Assembly (NCBI RefSeq): GCF_019160155.1
Contig: NZ_JAFNIH010000043.1
Coordinates: 1 to 64,000, forward strand
Length of the DNA: 64,000 bases
DNA from: Pinisolibacter aquiterrae
GTDB lineage: Bacteria; Pseudomonadota; Alphaproteobacteria; Rhizobiales; Ancalomicrobiaceae
Direction of reading: 5' to 3'
The first letter of the stretch is position 1; each line of letters begins with the position of its first letter. Positions 26,560 through 34,183 of the stretch are shown piece by piece. The notes beneath the pieces are model-generated. The model was not told the DNA's origin and ran no database searches. It saw nothing but the letters and a program-made list of their open reading frames with translations. The translations under genes were made by a program, and so were the position numbers.

Positions 26560-26949
26560 ATGAACGCTCAGATCATCGTCACGCCGACCGGCGAACGCCT
26601 CGCGATCCTGCCCGAGGCGGATTACCTCGCCCTCGTCGAGGCCTCCGACGACGCCAGCGACCGCGAGGCGGTGCGCCGCTTCCGGGCCGCCCTGGCGAGC
26701 GGAGAAGAGGAGGCGATACCGTCCGAGATGGTCGATCGCATCCTTGCCGGGGAGTCGCCCGTCCGCGTCTGGCGCGAACACCGGGGGCTCACGGCGCAGG
26801 CCCTCGCCGAGGCGGCGGGGCTCGCTTCGTCCTATGTCTCGCAGATCGAGACCGGAAAGCGCGACGGCACCGTCGACACGCTGGTGAAGCTCGCGGATGC
26901 CCTCGGCGTGCTGGTCGACGACTTGATCCCAGCCCCGACGGCGGCGTGA
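26560..26949 (+). CDS. HTH (XRE) antitoxin with N-terminal Phd-like part
   Basis: 129 aa, ATG 26560 ten bases after the toxin stop. The N-terminal 60 residues (MNAQIIVTPTGERLAILPEADYLALVE) resemble the start of Phd/YefM-type antitoxins; residues about 68-122 are a Cro/C1 helix-turn-helix (REHRGLTAQALAEAAGLASSYVSQIETGKRDGTV). It would neutralise the RelE/ParE toxin and repress the operon. Having the toxin-facing and DNA-binding parts in this order is the reverse of RelB/HigA types and deserves note. Confidence 0.85.
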   Translation: MNAQIIVTPTGERLAILPEADYLALVEASDDASDREAVRRFRAALASGEEEAIPSEMVDRILAGESPVRVWREHRGLTAQALAEAAGLASSYVSQIETGKRDGTVDTLVKLADALGVLVDDLIPAPTAA

Positions 26950-26981
26950 CGCCGCCCAGGCCTCGCCTCGAGACGCAAAAC

Positions 26982-27012
26982 CCCGCCCGAGCGATTGCCG
27001 AGGCGGGCTTTC
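26982..27012. terminator. Weak hairpin between convergent antitoxin and recombinase genes
   Basis: CCCGCC (26982-26987) can pair with GGCGGG (27002-27007), with CTTTCTC following on the plus strand and a run AAAACC before it. Short stem, so only a possible terminator. Confidence 0.35.
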
Positions 27013-27043
27013 TCGTCTTGGGGGAGGGCCGAGACGGCGCCGA

Positions 27044-27664
27044 TCAGGCCGCCTTTTCGTCGAGCCGCTTGGCGATCTTCGCCACCGTCGCCCGGCTGCA
27101 CCCCGTCGCCGCCTGGATGGTCGACCACGAGGCGCCAGAGCGCAGCATGGCGGCGATGCCGTCGTTTCTGGCGACGTTCTCGGCGCGGCCCTTGTACTTC
27201 CCCTCGGCCTTGGCCTTCGCTTGTCCTTGGGCCTGCCGGCGGCGGCGGTCGTCGTAATCCTTGCGGGCGACGGCGGCGAGGACATCGAGCATCATCCCGT
27301 TGACGGCGGCGAACATGCGGGCGGTGAACTCGTCGGCCGGCGCGGCGAGCATCCACGACGTGGGAAGGTCGAGAGCGACGACGCGGACCTGCCGCGCGTC
27401 GAGTTCCGAGCGCAGGCGCTGCCAGTCGGCCGCCGTGAGGCGGGAGAGGCGGTCCACCTGTTCGATCAAGAGCACGTCGCCGGGCCGACAGTCCCCGAGG
27501 AGGCGGAACAGCTCCGGTCGGGCGAGCTTGGCGCCGCTCTCGTTCTCCACATAGGTCGCAGCGATCGTGAGCCCATGTTCGGCGGCGAAGGCTTCGACCT
27601 GTTCCCGGGCGCGGGTGGCGTCCTGTTCGTCGGTCGAGGCGCGGAGGTAGGAGCGGGCGAGCAT
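27044..27664 (-). CDS. Serine recombinase (resolvase/invertase family)
   Basis: 206 aa. Catalytic domain 1-140 with the nucleophile Ser in YLRASTDEQDA, the helix VYVENESGAK-type region, and LIEQVDRLSRLTAADWQRL (the DRLSR arginine motif); then a C-terminal HTH (GIAAMLRSGASWSTIQAATGCSRATVAKIAKRL). Size fits small resolvases/invertases rather than the large integrases. No res or gix site or invertible segment is evident nearby. The start ATG lies next to overlapping inverted repeats at 27670-27705. It may resolve multimers of the excised island or be a remnant of a transposon. Confidence 0.9.
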   Translation of the reverse strand: MLARSYLRASTDEQDATRAREQVEAFAAEHGLTIAATYVENESGAKLARPELFRLLGDCRPGDVLLIEQVDRLSRLTAADWQRLRSELDARQVRVVALDLPTSWMLAAPADEFTARMFAAVNGMMLDVLAAVARKDYDDRRRRQAQGQAKAKAEGKYKGRAENVARNDGIAAMLRSGASWSTIQAATGCSRATVAKIAKRLDEKAA

Positions 27665-27669
27665 CGGAA

Positions 27670-27705
27670 ACCATCCATCGGTTCACTTAGGATGGTTTTA
27701 TCCTA
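27670..27705. promoter_or_regulatory. Overlapping inverted repeats upstream of the serine recombinase
   Basis: ACCATCC (27670-27676) with GGATGGT (27690-27696), and TAGGAT (27688-27693) with ATCCTA (27700-27705). They lie 6-41 bp before the recombinase start and could be a recombination site or autoregulatory operator. Confidence 0.4.
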
Positions 27706-27886
27706 TCAGTTCATTTTGAATGGTCAATAGGGTATTTTTGAACCGGGCTTTCCGTGGTTTCGTTGAGGTATACCCTTGAGAGACCGGGCGGCGCCGCGCC
27801 GAAGGGATGATGTGTTTTCGATTGAGAATCGATACAACGCGAACTAGTGTGCCGAGTATTCAATCTGATTGCGTGTGGATTGCAGT

Positions 27887-28306
27887 ATGAATGCTGTGGA
27901 ACAAAGTCCGAGTGTTTTCGCTGAAGATCTTCCTGACGGATGCCCACCGGCTGATGCGTACCGGCCATCGTCGACGATCCGGGTCATCCGCATGGTGGCG
28001 GGAGCGCCTGTTCCGAGTGACGCCTTTCTCTCACACTCAATGCTTGGGCTTACTCGCCCGAAATCGGTGTCGGAATGCGATTGGTCAAGCTGTTCTGTGC
28101 ACTTAGAAAGAGAAAATTCTGGCTCCGTTAATCAAGTAAAGCAAATGCAGAAGTTGCCAAAGATAAGAGGGAAAAAGCACGCGGCTATCTTGGAGATTGA
28201 CGGCCAGACCGGTTATCTTCTAAACAACGCCGGGGCTCATTGCCACTTCTGGATGTTTGGCACTTTTGACCCATTTGCAGCCATTGTGAAAGTTGTAGCG
28301 CCATGA
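27887..28306 (+). CDS. Unknown protein, first gene of a low-GC two-gene cassette
   Basis: 139 aa from ATG 27887 (GTGGA upstream); an ATG at 27869 is in frame too. I recognise no domain. The N-terminal 90 residues are polar and probably disordered (EQSPSVFAEDLPDGCPPAD, then an ERENSGSVNQVKQMQK stretch); the last 45 (GKKHAAILEIDGQTGYLLNNAG, then HCHFWMFGTFDPFAAIV) look like a small folded beta unit. The gene overlaps the next by four bases (ATGA), so the two are translationally coupled. GC is far below the rest of the window, indicating a separate origin from the surrounding island. Confidence 0.6.
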   Translation: MNAVEQSPSVFAEDLPDGCPPADAYRPSSTIRVIRMVAGAPVPSDAFLSHSMLGLTRPKSVSECDWSSCSVHLERENSGSVNQVKQMQKLPKIRGKKHAAILEIDGQTGYLLNNAGAHCHFWMFGTFDPFAAIVKVVAP

Positions 28307-29346
28307 AGAAGCTCAAAAAAAAGAGAGGGCATCTTCCGAAATTCATCGAGACTCTAGTCTATGTTGACGAGCCGCAGGTTGTCCTGCTGTCTTTCGATGA
28401 AGAACTTTTCGTGATCGGAGTGGCGATTGAATTCGAGGGCTTCAATTATCCTTTTTATGGAGTGGGTTTGAAGGTTTTGGATCTTAAGCCATATTTCGAT
28501 TGCAAAGTAGATTTACGGTATATTTTTGATAGGGCTGCGAAGTCGCGTCGATATGTCTTTGATATCGGACCGTATCGTCATGGCGATATTGTTCAGTTGT
28601 TCTCTGCGCCAACAGAGATCGTTGAGTCAGATGAATACTATCCAGAACACGGTTTCTTTGCACGTGATCATCACTCTAAATTTGCGTTGAACGAGCGTGT
28701 AGTCGGTGAAAAGCACACATTTCACATCGATGGGAGTTGGGCGGCGTCTGATTTTTCGAAGTTCTATGGTCGTCTCTCCGATCTGTACGCATTCTATGCA
28801 AGTCTTATTTCAATAGATCAGGCGGGCGACGATCAACGGATTTCTGCAATCGCAAAGCTAAAAGGCTTTGTCACATCTAAATTTTGGCAGGGTGGCGGCA
28901 GCTATGTCGGCTTTTTTTCGGACCTTGCAGATGCAGTTTGGGTGAATAGTCCGCTCCGCGTTTCCCGGATTCAATATGCATCACCAGGAGTAATCGAAGT
29001 TGAAGGTCAGGGCCGGGCTATTGATGAAATCGTTTCTGCCTCTGATAATTTTTCTGAAAATGGTGCCGAGATAAGAAGAGTGCATGCGGTTCTCAATAAA
29101 TTGTATTCAAATGAGCGGCTAAAGGCGGCGCCGGCGAATTCGAATTTCTCCAGCGATGCAATGAAAGACCTAGCAAAGAAGTATAGCGACTCACTTCTGC
29201 GAGAGATGGGGGTGGGGCACGAAGACGCGATCTTCGAAGCCTGCGGTCGCAATATTGTCGTCTATGGAAAAGTCACGATGGCTCTTTTTCGCCGCGTGAA
29301 GGCGTTGGAAGAATTTGAAGCTCAGGGGCGCGCCAGATTGTCGTGA
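28303..29346 (+). CDS. Unknown protein, second gene of the low-GC cassette
   Basis: 347 aa, ATG overlapping the previous stop. No family recognised with confidence. After a basic N-terminus (MKKLKKKRGHLPKF) comes a beta-rich region with FIETLVYVDEPQVVLLS and YPFYGVGLKVLDLKPYFDCKVDL; the layout recalls DUF6575-type proteins, a weak impression only. The second half is more helical (DFSKFYGRLSDLYAFYASL, EIRRVHAVLNKLYSNERLK, MALFRRVKALEEFEAQ). No signal peptide, membrane segment or nuclease motif is visible. Strongly AT-rich codon use. As cargo of a mobile island, a defence or immunity role is possible but unproven. Confidence 0.65.
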   Translation: MKKLKKKRGHLPKFIETLVYVDEPQVVLLSFDEELFVIGVAIEFEGFNYPFYGVGLKVLDLKPYFDCKVDLRYIFDRAAKSRRYVFDIGPYRHGDIVQLFSAPTEIVESDEYYPEHGFFARDHHSKFALNERVVGEKHTFHIDGSWAASDFSKFYGRLSDLYAFYASLISIDQAGDDQRISAIAKLKGFVTSKFWQGGGSYVGFFSDLADAVWVNSPLRVSRIQYASPGVIEVEGQGRAIDEIVSASDNFSENGAEIRRVHAVLNKLYSNERLKAAPANSNFSSDAMKDLAKKYSDSLLREMGVGHEDAIFEACGRNIVVYGKVTMALFRRVKALEEFEAQGRARLS

Positions 29347-29485
29347 GTGCGGGGCGGTTGAGGCTCATCTCCCAAAGGTTCTTCGACGTCAAGGCACTCA
29401 CGGCCCCGCGTCGGTCGTCGATAGGTTCGCGAAGGGGGAATGTTGCGCGCTCACTAGACACGCGCGGTCGGACGCTTCGTGATCA
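29347..29485. other. Intergenic between convergent cassette and tape-measure genes
   Basis: GTGAGTGC (29343-29350) and GCACTCAC (29394-29401) form an 8-bp inverted repeat with a 43-bp spacer. GC rises back to the high level of the island at about 29345, marking the edge of the low-GC cassette. No gene. Confidence 0.4.
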
Positions 29486-31867
29486 CTACGGGATGTCGCC
29501 CCCCGTCCGCCCGACCGACCCCGGCCCCGTCAGATTGATCGCCTTCATCGTCGCATCCTTCGCCATCGACACCACGCGGGCGACGAGGTCGGGGCTCGGC
29601 TCGATCTTGATCGCGACTTCCGCATGCCCGTTGAGCGCCTCGGTGATCTTCTCTGCCGCGCGGTCGAGCGAGTCGTTGACCTGACCGACGGGGCCGACCG
29701 CCGCGACGCCCTCGAGGTGCGTCGGCGTCGCCGAGGAGCCCCAGAGCGGAGACGGGGCGCCGAAGTGAAACCCCCGATCGGGATAGGCCTCCCAGGCGGC
29801 CGCACCCTCCGCACCGAAAGCCGGACGAGCGGCGCCGTGGAAGCCGTGATCGGGATATTCCTCCGCGAGCCTGCCGTCGCGCCGGGCGCGGCGGGCGTTC
29901 GCCCGCTCGCGCGACGCATTGAGCTTGTCGTTCGCGCGGCGGTTCTCCTCGTAGCGGCGACGCCATCCTTCCCCGGGCGCGCCGTAGGGGTGCATCCGTC
30001 CGCGATCGTCTGCCGCCTCGTACCCGGCGACGATGCCTTCGGCGACCAGCGAGGCGACTGCCGTCGGCCCGGCGGCGCGCCGCACGAGGCGCGCAAGCCC
30101 CAACGCCTTCGTCCCTATGCGGGCGAGCCAGCCGAGGCCGGCACCGGCCGCGACTTCCGTGGCGACCGGCGCCGTCGCCGCTCGCACCGACGTGCCACCG
30201 AAGCCGATGCGCGTGAGAACCTTCCGGGTGAGCCACACGCTCCCGGCCGCCAGGCCACCGAGCCCCGCCAACAGACCAGTGCCGGCGGCGGCGGGGTGTT
30301 CCTTCGCCGTCTGCGAGAGCGAGCCGAGTGCGCCCGCCAGCCCGTTCAACGCCGCCGTCGCCGCCGGCATGAGCGGTGACGACGCGTTGGCGAGAAGGTT
30401 CTGCAGTTGGGCCGAGAACGCCGAGAGCGCCTGCCCCGGATCGCGCGCGAGATACTCGTCCGCCGCGTCGAGCCCTTGTGCCTTGCCGAGGTTCTTCCGA
30501 TCCTTCTCGATGCGCTGTTGCTGTGTGGCCAGGATCGAAACGAGCTGTTGGGCGAGCGAATTGCCGAAGATCGCGGCGATATGATCGCCGATCGCGTTCG
30601 GGTCGGTGATGCCTTTCTTGGCCATGGCCGGCAAGAGAACCTGATTGACCCAACGGTAAGGGTCGGCGCGCGCCAGGTCGGCACCGACGACACCACCGAC
30701 GCCGACACGCATCGGCTGGCCCTTCTTGTCCCGTTCGATCTTCCCCTGATCGAGCAGGCCGAGGCCTTCGAGCTCGATGAGCGAGGACTTTTTCAGACGC
30801 CGGCCGACGATCGCCTGATAGAAGTTTTGCCCGGCGACGCCGGTCGACGAGCCGCCGAGTTCGGCGGCGAGTGTCGGGGCGACCGAAAGCATGTAGTCTT
30901 CGGACAGGCCGCGCGTCGAACCGCGCCCGTACTTGAACATCTGGTAATAGGCCGATGGCCTCACCTGCTCGCCGAAGACGTTCATCGCCTTCGCCATGCC
31001 GTCCATGTATTTCATGAATTCGGCGCGGTCCTGTGCCACGCCTTTGATTTCCATGCCCTTCACGAGCGTCTCGAATTCCTCCGAGACGTCCGCGCCCGGG
31101 TGCTTGGCCTGTGCCAGGACACGAAGCTTGGTCAGCGGGTCCATGACGGCGAGCGCGTCTTCGAGATCGCCCGTCGCCGCGCGGGCGTTGCGCATCATCC
31201 GCATGAGGGCGGACTGGGGCACCGTTCGGTACTTCCGCGAGAGGTCGAGCGCCGTGGCTTCGACCTCGGCCGCCTCGTGCTCGTTCAGACCGGCCGCCGT
31301 GGCGTCGACGCGCTGGCGTTCGAGCTCGGCGCCCGCCTCGGCCGCACGGGTTGCGGCGCCCTCGGCGACCCTGTCGCCGACGCCGACCTCGATCAGATTT
31401 CCGTAGCGGTCGCGATATGGCGGCGTGCCCGCAGCGCCCGACGGCCGCCGTCGCGGGTGAGGCGCCGGGGCCGGAAGCAACGTCGGGCGTGCCGAAGCAC
31501 CCGCGCGCGACATGGCGGAGTTGGCCGACTTCTGGGCTCGCGCGTATCGCAAGAGAGCGACCTCGGCGGTGGTCGCCGATCGCGCGACCCGATCGAACGA
31601 CCCGGCCGCCGTGCCGGCCGCCGAGGCCGAGCGCCCTACCGAAGAGAGCCCTTTGTCGAGCGCGGCGAACGACTTGGTGGCGTTGACGGTTCCGGCCGTC
31701 ACCTTCGCCATCGAACGTTCGAGCTTGTCGAATGCGGTGGTCTTCAGGTTGGCGCCGGCAGCCACCTTGACCAGGGCGGCGAACTTCTTGGCGATCGCAT
31801 CGACCTTGGCGGACGCACGATCCTCGATGTCGATGACGGCGTTGGCTTCGAGCAGCGGGGTAGACAT
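29486..31867 (-). CDS. Phage tail tape-measure-like protein
   Basis: 793 aa. N-terminal 120 residues are Ala/Lys/Ser-rich helix of tape-measure type (DIEDRASAKVDAIAKKFAAL, SMAKVTAGTVNATKSFAALDKGLSS). A middle domain (about 190-470) resembles the minor tail/tape-measure core (DLSRKYRTVPQSALMRMMRNA, FGEQVRPSAYYQMFKYGRG, LSEDYMLSVAPTLAAELGG). Hydrophobic Gly/Ala stretches follow (AAGTGLLAGLGGLAAGSVW; LVRRAAGPTAVASLVAEGIV), as in tape measures that form channels in the membrane, then an Arg-rich region and a C-terminal beta tail. No other tail, capsid or packaging gene is in the element. Start ATG 31867 has GAGAGG upstream, 18 bp after the HTH gene. Confidence 0.7.
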   Translation of the reverse strand: MSTPLLEANAVIDIEDRASAKVDAIAKKFAALVKVAAGANLKTTAFDKLERSMAKVTAGTVNATKSFAALDKGLSSVGRSASAAGTAAGSFDRVARSATTAEVALLRYARAQKSANSAMSRAGASARPTLLPAPAPHPRRRPSGAAGTPPYRDRYGNLIEVGVGDRVAEGAATRAAEAGAELERQRVDATAAGLNEHEAAEVEATALDLSRKYRTVPQSALMRMMRNARAATGDLEDALAVMDPLTKLRVLAQAKHPGADVSEEFETLVKGMEIKGVAQDRAEFMKYMDGMAKAMNVFGEQVRPSAYYQMFKYGRGSTRGLSEDYMLSVAPTLAAELGGSSTGVAGQNFYQAIVGRRLKKSSLIELEGLGLLDQGKIERDKKGQPMRVGVGGVVGADLARADPYRWVNQVLLPAMAKKGITDPNAIGDHIAAIFGNSLAQQLVSILATQQQRIEKDRKNLGKAQGLDAADEYLARDPGQALSAFSAQLQNLLANASSPLMPAATAALNGLAGALGSLSQTAKEHPAAAGTGLLAGLGGLAAGSVWLTRKVLTRIGFGGTSVRAATAPVATEVAAGAGLGWLARIGTKALGLARLVRRAAGPTAVASLVAEGIVAGYEAADDRGRMHPYGAPGEGWRRRYEENRRANDKLNASRERANARRARRDGRLAEEYPDHGFHGAARPAFGAEGAAAWEAYPDRGFHFGAPSPLWGSSATPTHLEGVAAVGPVGQVNDSLDRAAEKITEALNGHAEVAIKIEPSPDLVARVVSMAKDATMKAINLTGPGSVGRTGGDIP

Positions 31868-31885
31868 GGATTCGGCCTCTCGGTG

Positions 31886-32365
31886 TCAGGGGCGGGGGCG
31901 CGCGGCCGGCGATTTGTGCTTGATGACGCCGGCATCGACGCCGGCCGCGATCCAACGAAGGAGGTCGGACGGCGTCAGGTTGTCCCATTCGAGAGGGCGG
32001 AACCAACCGAGCCTGAAGACGAGGAGCGAACGGGCGTCCGCAACGCCTCTTCCCGACAGTCCATAAAAAAACCGAGGAGCGCTTCCTTCACGCGAATGGC
32101 GTCGACGAGAGGGAGGTTCTTCAGAAGGGCGGGCATGTCGGGTTGCCGCAGCGATGAAGCCGTCGAGGTCGGAGAGGCGATACCGCACCGACCGGAACAA
32201 CTTGACGAAGCGGGGGCCTCCACCGCGAAGGCGCTTGTCCTGGAGAGTTCGAACACTGACGGCGAGGTACTCGGCCGCTTCCTTTTCCGTCATGAGACGA
32301 TCGCCGCTCGGCGGCGAGACGGCGGCAATGGAGGTCACCGGGCTCTGCGTTGGGGTGGTCTGCAT
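31886..32365 (-). CDS. AlpA/excisionase-like HTH protein with C-terminal extension
   Basis: 159 aa, ATG 32365 with GGAGA upstream; an internal ATG at 32293 (MTEKEAAEYL) is another possible start. Residues 25-75 are a MerR-like/HTH_17 winged helix: LMTEKEAAEYLAVSVRTLQD, then FRSVRYRLSDLDGFIAAA, as in phage excisionases and AlpA activators. The C-terminal 80 residues (WFRPLEWDNLTPSDLLRWIAAGVDAGVIKHK) are not usual for that family and may be a second domain. It probably directs excision or activates island genes. Confidence 0.75.
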   Translation of the reverse strand: MQTTPTQSPVTSIAAVSPPSGDRLMTEKEAAEYLAVSVRTLQDKRLRGGGPRFVKLFRSVRYRLSDLDGFIAAATRHARPSEEPPSRRRHSREGSAPRFFYGLSGRGVADARSLLVFRLGWFRPLEWDNLTPSDLLRWIAAGVDAGVIKHKSPAARPRP

Positions 32366-32596
32366 CTTCGTGTTCTCCGCTTGGATTGCGTGAACACGAG
32401 AAAGGCGCCGAACACCGGGGCGGTGTCGAGGAACAAACCCGGAGAAACTCGCCGGAAGTCATGGTATAAGCCATTGTCTAAAAACCGACTTTTGTTTCTC
32501 CGGGAAGGGGTTCCTATTGCTTGCCGGACCGCTGATCAGACACCGCCCGCGTTCGGCTCCGTGGCGACGCTGGCGCGGTTGACAGGGGCAACGCCC
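32366..32596. other. Intergenic, no feature recognised
   Basis: 231 bases upstream of the HTH/tape-measure pair. A local AT-rich part at 32460-32520 is the likely promoter area; no clear motif. Confidence 0.3.
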
Positions 32597-32986
32597 TCAT
32601 GCGGCAACGTCGCGCGAAGCCGTCTCGGGCAGCTCAGTGCGCCGAAATTCACAAAGTCGATCTTCGAGCCGGACCTTCAGATCATTCGGAGCGGCGCTCA
32701 TGAGCACTTCCGCCGCACTGGCGTGGTCGGCGGCGGCTGTGACCACCGCCGCGAGAGCGTATCGGTCGCGAGGGTCGAAGTCCCCGGTCGCACCGGGAAT
32801 GTAATCCATGAGCAGATAGGCTGCCCGCGCCAGGGCCGAAGCGGCCTGCACGTGCGCTTCGAGCGAATCGAAAGCATGTTCGCGGGCGGGGCTGTGAAGA
32901 AGATCCGTATCGAAAGATCGGTTGCTCATGATCGAAGTTCCTTCGTTCGAGTTCAGGCGATTGTGAAATTCGGAGTCGCTCGTCAT
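32597..32986 (-). CDS. Island protein of unknown function
   Basis: 129 aa from ATG 32986, which overlaps the upstream gene's stop (ATGA) and has GGGAGGG before it; an internal ATG at 32929 (MSNRSFDTD) also has a good AAGGAA site. Largely helical, with FDSLEAHVQAASALARAAYLLMD and a repeated Ala-rich helix (AAVVTAAADHASAAEVLMSAA). Similar in layout to its upstream neighbour, so the two could be related or partner proteins. No known domain. Confidence 0.55.
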   Translation of the reverse strand: MTSDSEFHNRLNSNEGTSIMSNRSFDTDLLHSPAREHAFDSLEAHVQAASALARAAYLLMDYIPGATGDFDPRDRYALAAVVTAAADHASAAEVLMSAAPNDLKVRLEDRLCEFRRTELPETASRDVAA

Positions 32987-33297
32987 GCCCGCGCCCTCCC
33001 GATCGGCGCCGACAGCAATCCGTTGAGGCGTCGGGGCTCGTCGAGCACCAGAGCGTGAAGCGCATCGGCTTCGGCCGCGACGATCTCCAAGAGTTCGACG
33101 AGGCCGGTCACCCCGTCCTCACTGACGACGATGTCACGCGTCAGCGCCCGAAGGCCGTGAGCAGCGAGAACGGCGGCGGAGGAAAGCCGCGCGACATTGA
33201 TCGTGATGCGTTCGAGTTCGAGCTTGTCGAGCCGAGGGGCGGCGGCGGTGTCATCGGGCAAGCCGGGATCGGCTGCCGGAACGGTGTCGTTCGGCAT
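32983..33297 (-). CDS. Island protein of unknown function
   Basis: 104 aa, ATG 33297 with AGGAG seven bases before it. Acidic and helical: LELERITINVARLSSAAVLAA, GVTGLVELLEIVAAEADALHAL. First gene of the leftward island operon (this gene, its neighbour, possibly HTH protein and tape measure), whose promoter lies in the operator-bearing region shared with the XRE gene. No known domain. Confidence 0.55.
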   Translation of the reverse strand: MPNDTVPAADPGLPDDTAAAPRLDKLELERITINVARLSSAAVLAAHGLRALTRDIVVSEDGVTGLVELLEIVAAEADALHALVLDEPRRLNGLLSAPIGRARA

Positions 33298-33318
33298 AGG
33301 TTGCTCCTCGCGAGCGGT

Positions 33319-33350
33319 TTGTGATATTTACACAAGTGCGAATATCACAA
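33319..33350. promoter_or_regulatory. Operator-like palindrome between divergent island genes
   Basis: TTGTGATATT (33319-33328) and AATATCACAA (33341-33350), a perfect 10-bp inverted repeat with a 12-bp spacer that itself holds CACAA. It sits between the leftward operon (start 33297) and the rightward XRE gene (start 33363), the geometry of a lysis-lysogeny-type switch. Confidence 0.65.
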
Positions 33351-33362
33351 GGATTGATAGCT

Positions 33363-33617
33363 GTGAACCCTGCACAAGTCCGAATGGCGCGCGCCGCCTT
33401 AAACTGGACGCTGGCGGATCTCGCGCGCGCTGCCGGCGTTCACCGCAACACGATCTCCAACTTCGAAACCGGGCGATACGGTGGAAGCGAAGAGGCCGTC
33501 GCGGCGATCCGCAAGGCGCTCGAAGACGCGGGCGTGATCTTCGTTCCCGAGAACGGCGCCGGACCCGGTGTCCGCCTCGCCAAGCGGTCCACCGACGCGA
33601 GCGCCCCGGAGGCGTGA
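33363..33617 (+). CDS. XRE-family repressor of the island
   Basis: 84 aa from a GTG at 33363, preferred because AAGGA lies at 33349-33353; an upstream GTG at 33321 would fall inside the palindrome. Cro/C1 helix-turn-helix: MARAALNWTLADLARAAG, then HRNTISNFETGRYGGSEEAV, followed by IRKALEDAGVIFVPENG. The last part (ALEDAGVIF) is typical of small alphaproteobacterial phage repressors. It probably binds the adjacent palindrome and controls both directions of transcription. Confidence 0.88.
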   Translation: MNPAQVRMARAALNWTLADLARAAGVHRNTISNFETGRYGGSEEAVAAIRKALEDAGVIFVPENGAGPGVRLAKRSTDASAPEA

Positions 33618-33640
33618 CGATCCCGCGGAGGCGATCCGCC

Positions 33641-34183
33641 ATGGCCCGGAAAAAGTCGTCGTCGCCTTCGTCCGACGTCGAGAAGCCGCCGAAGACCGGG
33701 CGAACGCGCCCGTTGCCGGCGGGGGTCGCTTCCGGCTTTCGTCGCCTGTCGAGCTTTCCAAAGGCCGCACTGGTCTCGACGCTAGCCCCACTTCTCGATC
33801 CGGGGGAAGTTGCGTCCGTGCGGCATGGCGCGCAAGCCTTGGGACAGGTCGAGCCCACCAGCCGCCCCATCACCACGGACGTTCCACGTGTCAGTGCCAG
33901 AGCGGCCGAGGCGCTCAGGCGCCTCGATGAGACGGCGCGAGTTCTTCCGATCGACCGGCAGCGGATGAGTAGACTTGACGACGAGCCAGCCTCCATTCGC
34001 TTCATGCTCGGGCTCGACGTCGAAGATCCGAGCGGCCGCTGGCGCGCGGTGGTTTCGCGCGCCTTTGCCCGCGCCGATGCCGTCGCCCGGTGCCTCGCCG
34101 AAGGGATCGAGGACGACGCGGCGCTCGTCGATTGGGCGATCGGCGGGGGAAAAAGCCTCCTGCGAAGTGAAGGCCGCCCATAG
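33641..34183 (+). CDS. Island protein of unknown function
   Basis: 180 aa; ATG 33641 with GCGGAGG upstream (a GTG at 33614 overlapping the XRE stop is an alternative). Basic, Ser/Pro-rich N-terminus (MARKKSSSPSSDVEKPPKTG), then a helical part with VSARAAEALRRLDETARVLP and WRAVVSRAFARADAVARCLAEG. No recognised domain. Co-transcribed with the XRE gene; its stop abuts that of the leftward gene at 34184. Confidence 0.55.
   Translation: MARKKSSSPSSDVEKPPKTGRTRPLPAGVASGFRRLSSFPKAALVSTLAPLLDPGEVASVRHGAQALGQVEPTSRPITTDVPRVSARAAEALRRLDETARVLPIDRQRMSRLDDEPASIRFMLGLDVEDPSGRWRAVVSRAFARADAVARCLAEGIEDDAALVDWAIGGGKSLLRSEGRP

Noticed and set aside
27729-27776. AGGGTAT (27729-27735) and ATACCCT (27770-27776) inverted repeat as a small transposable element or attenuator
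   Set aside because: Seven-base arms with a 34-base spacer are too weak to support a named element, and no target-site duplication is visible.
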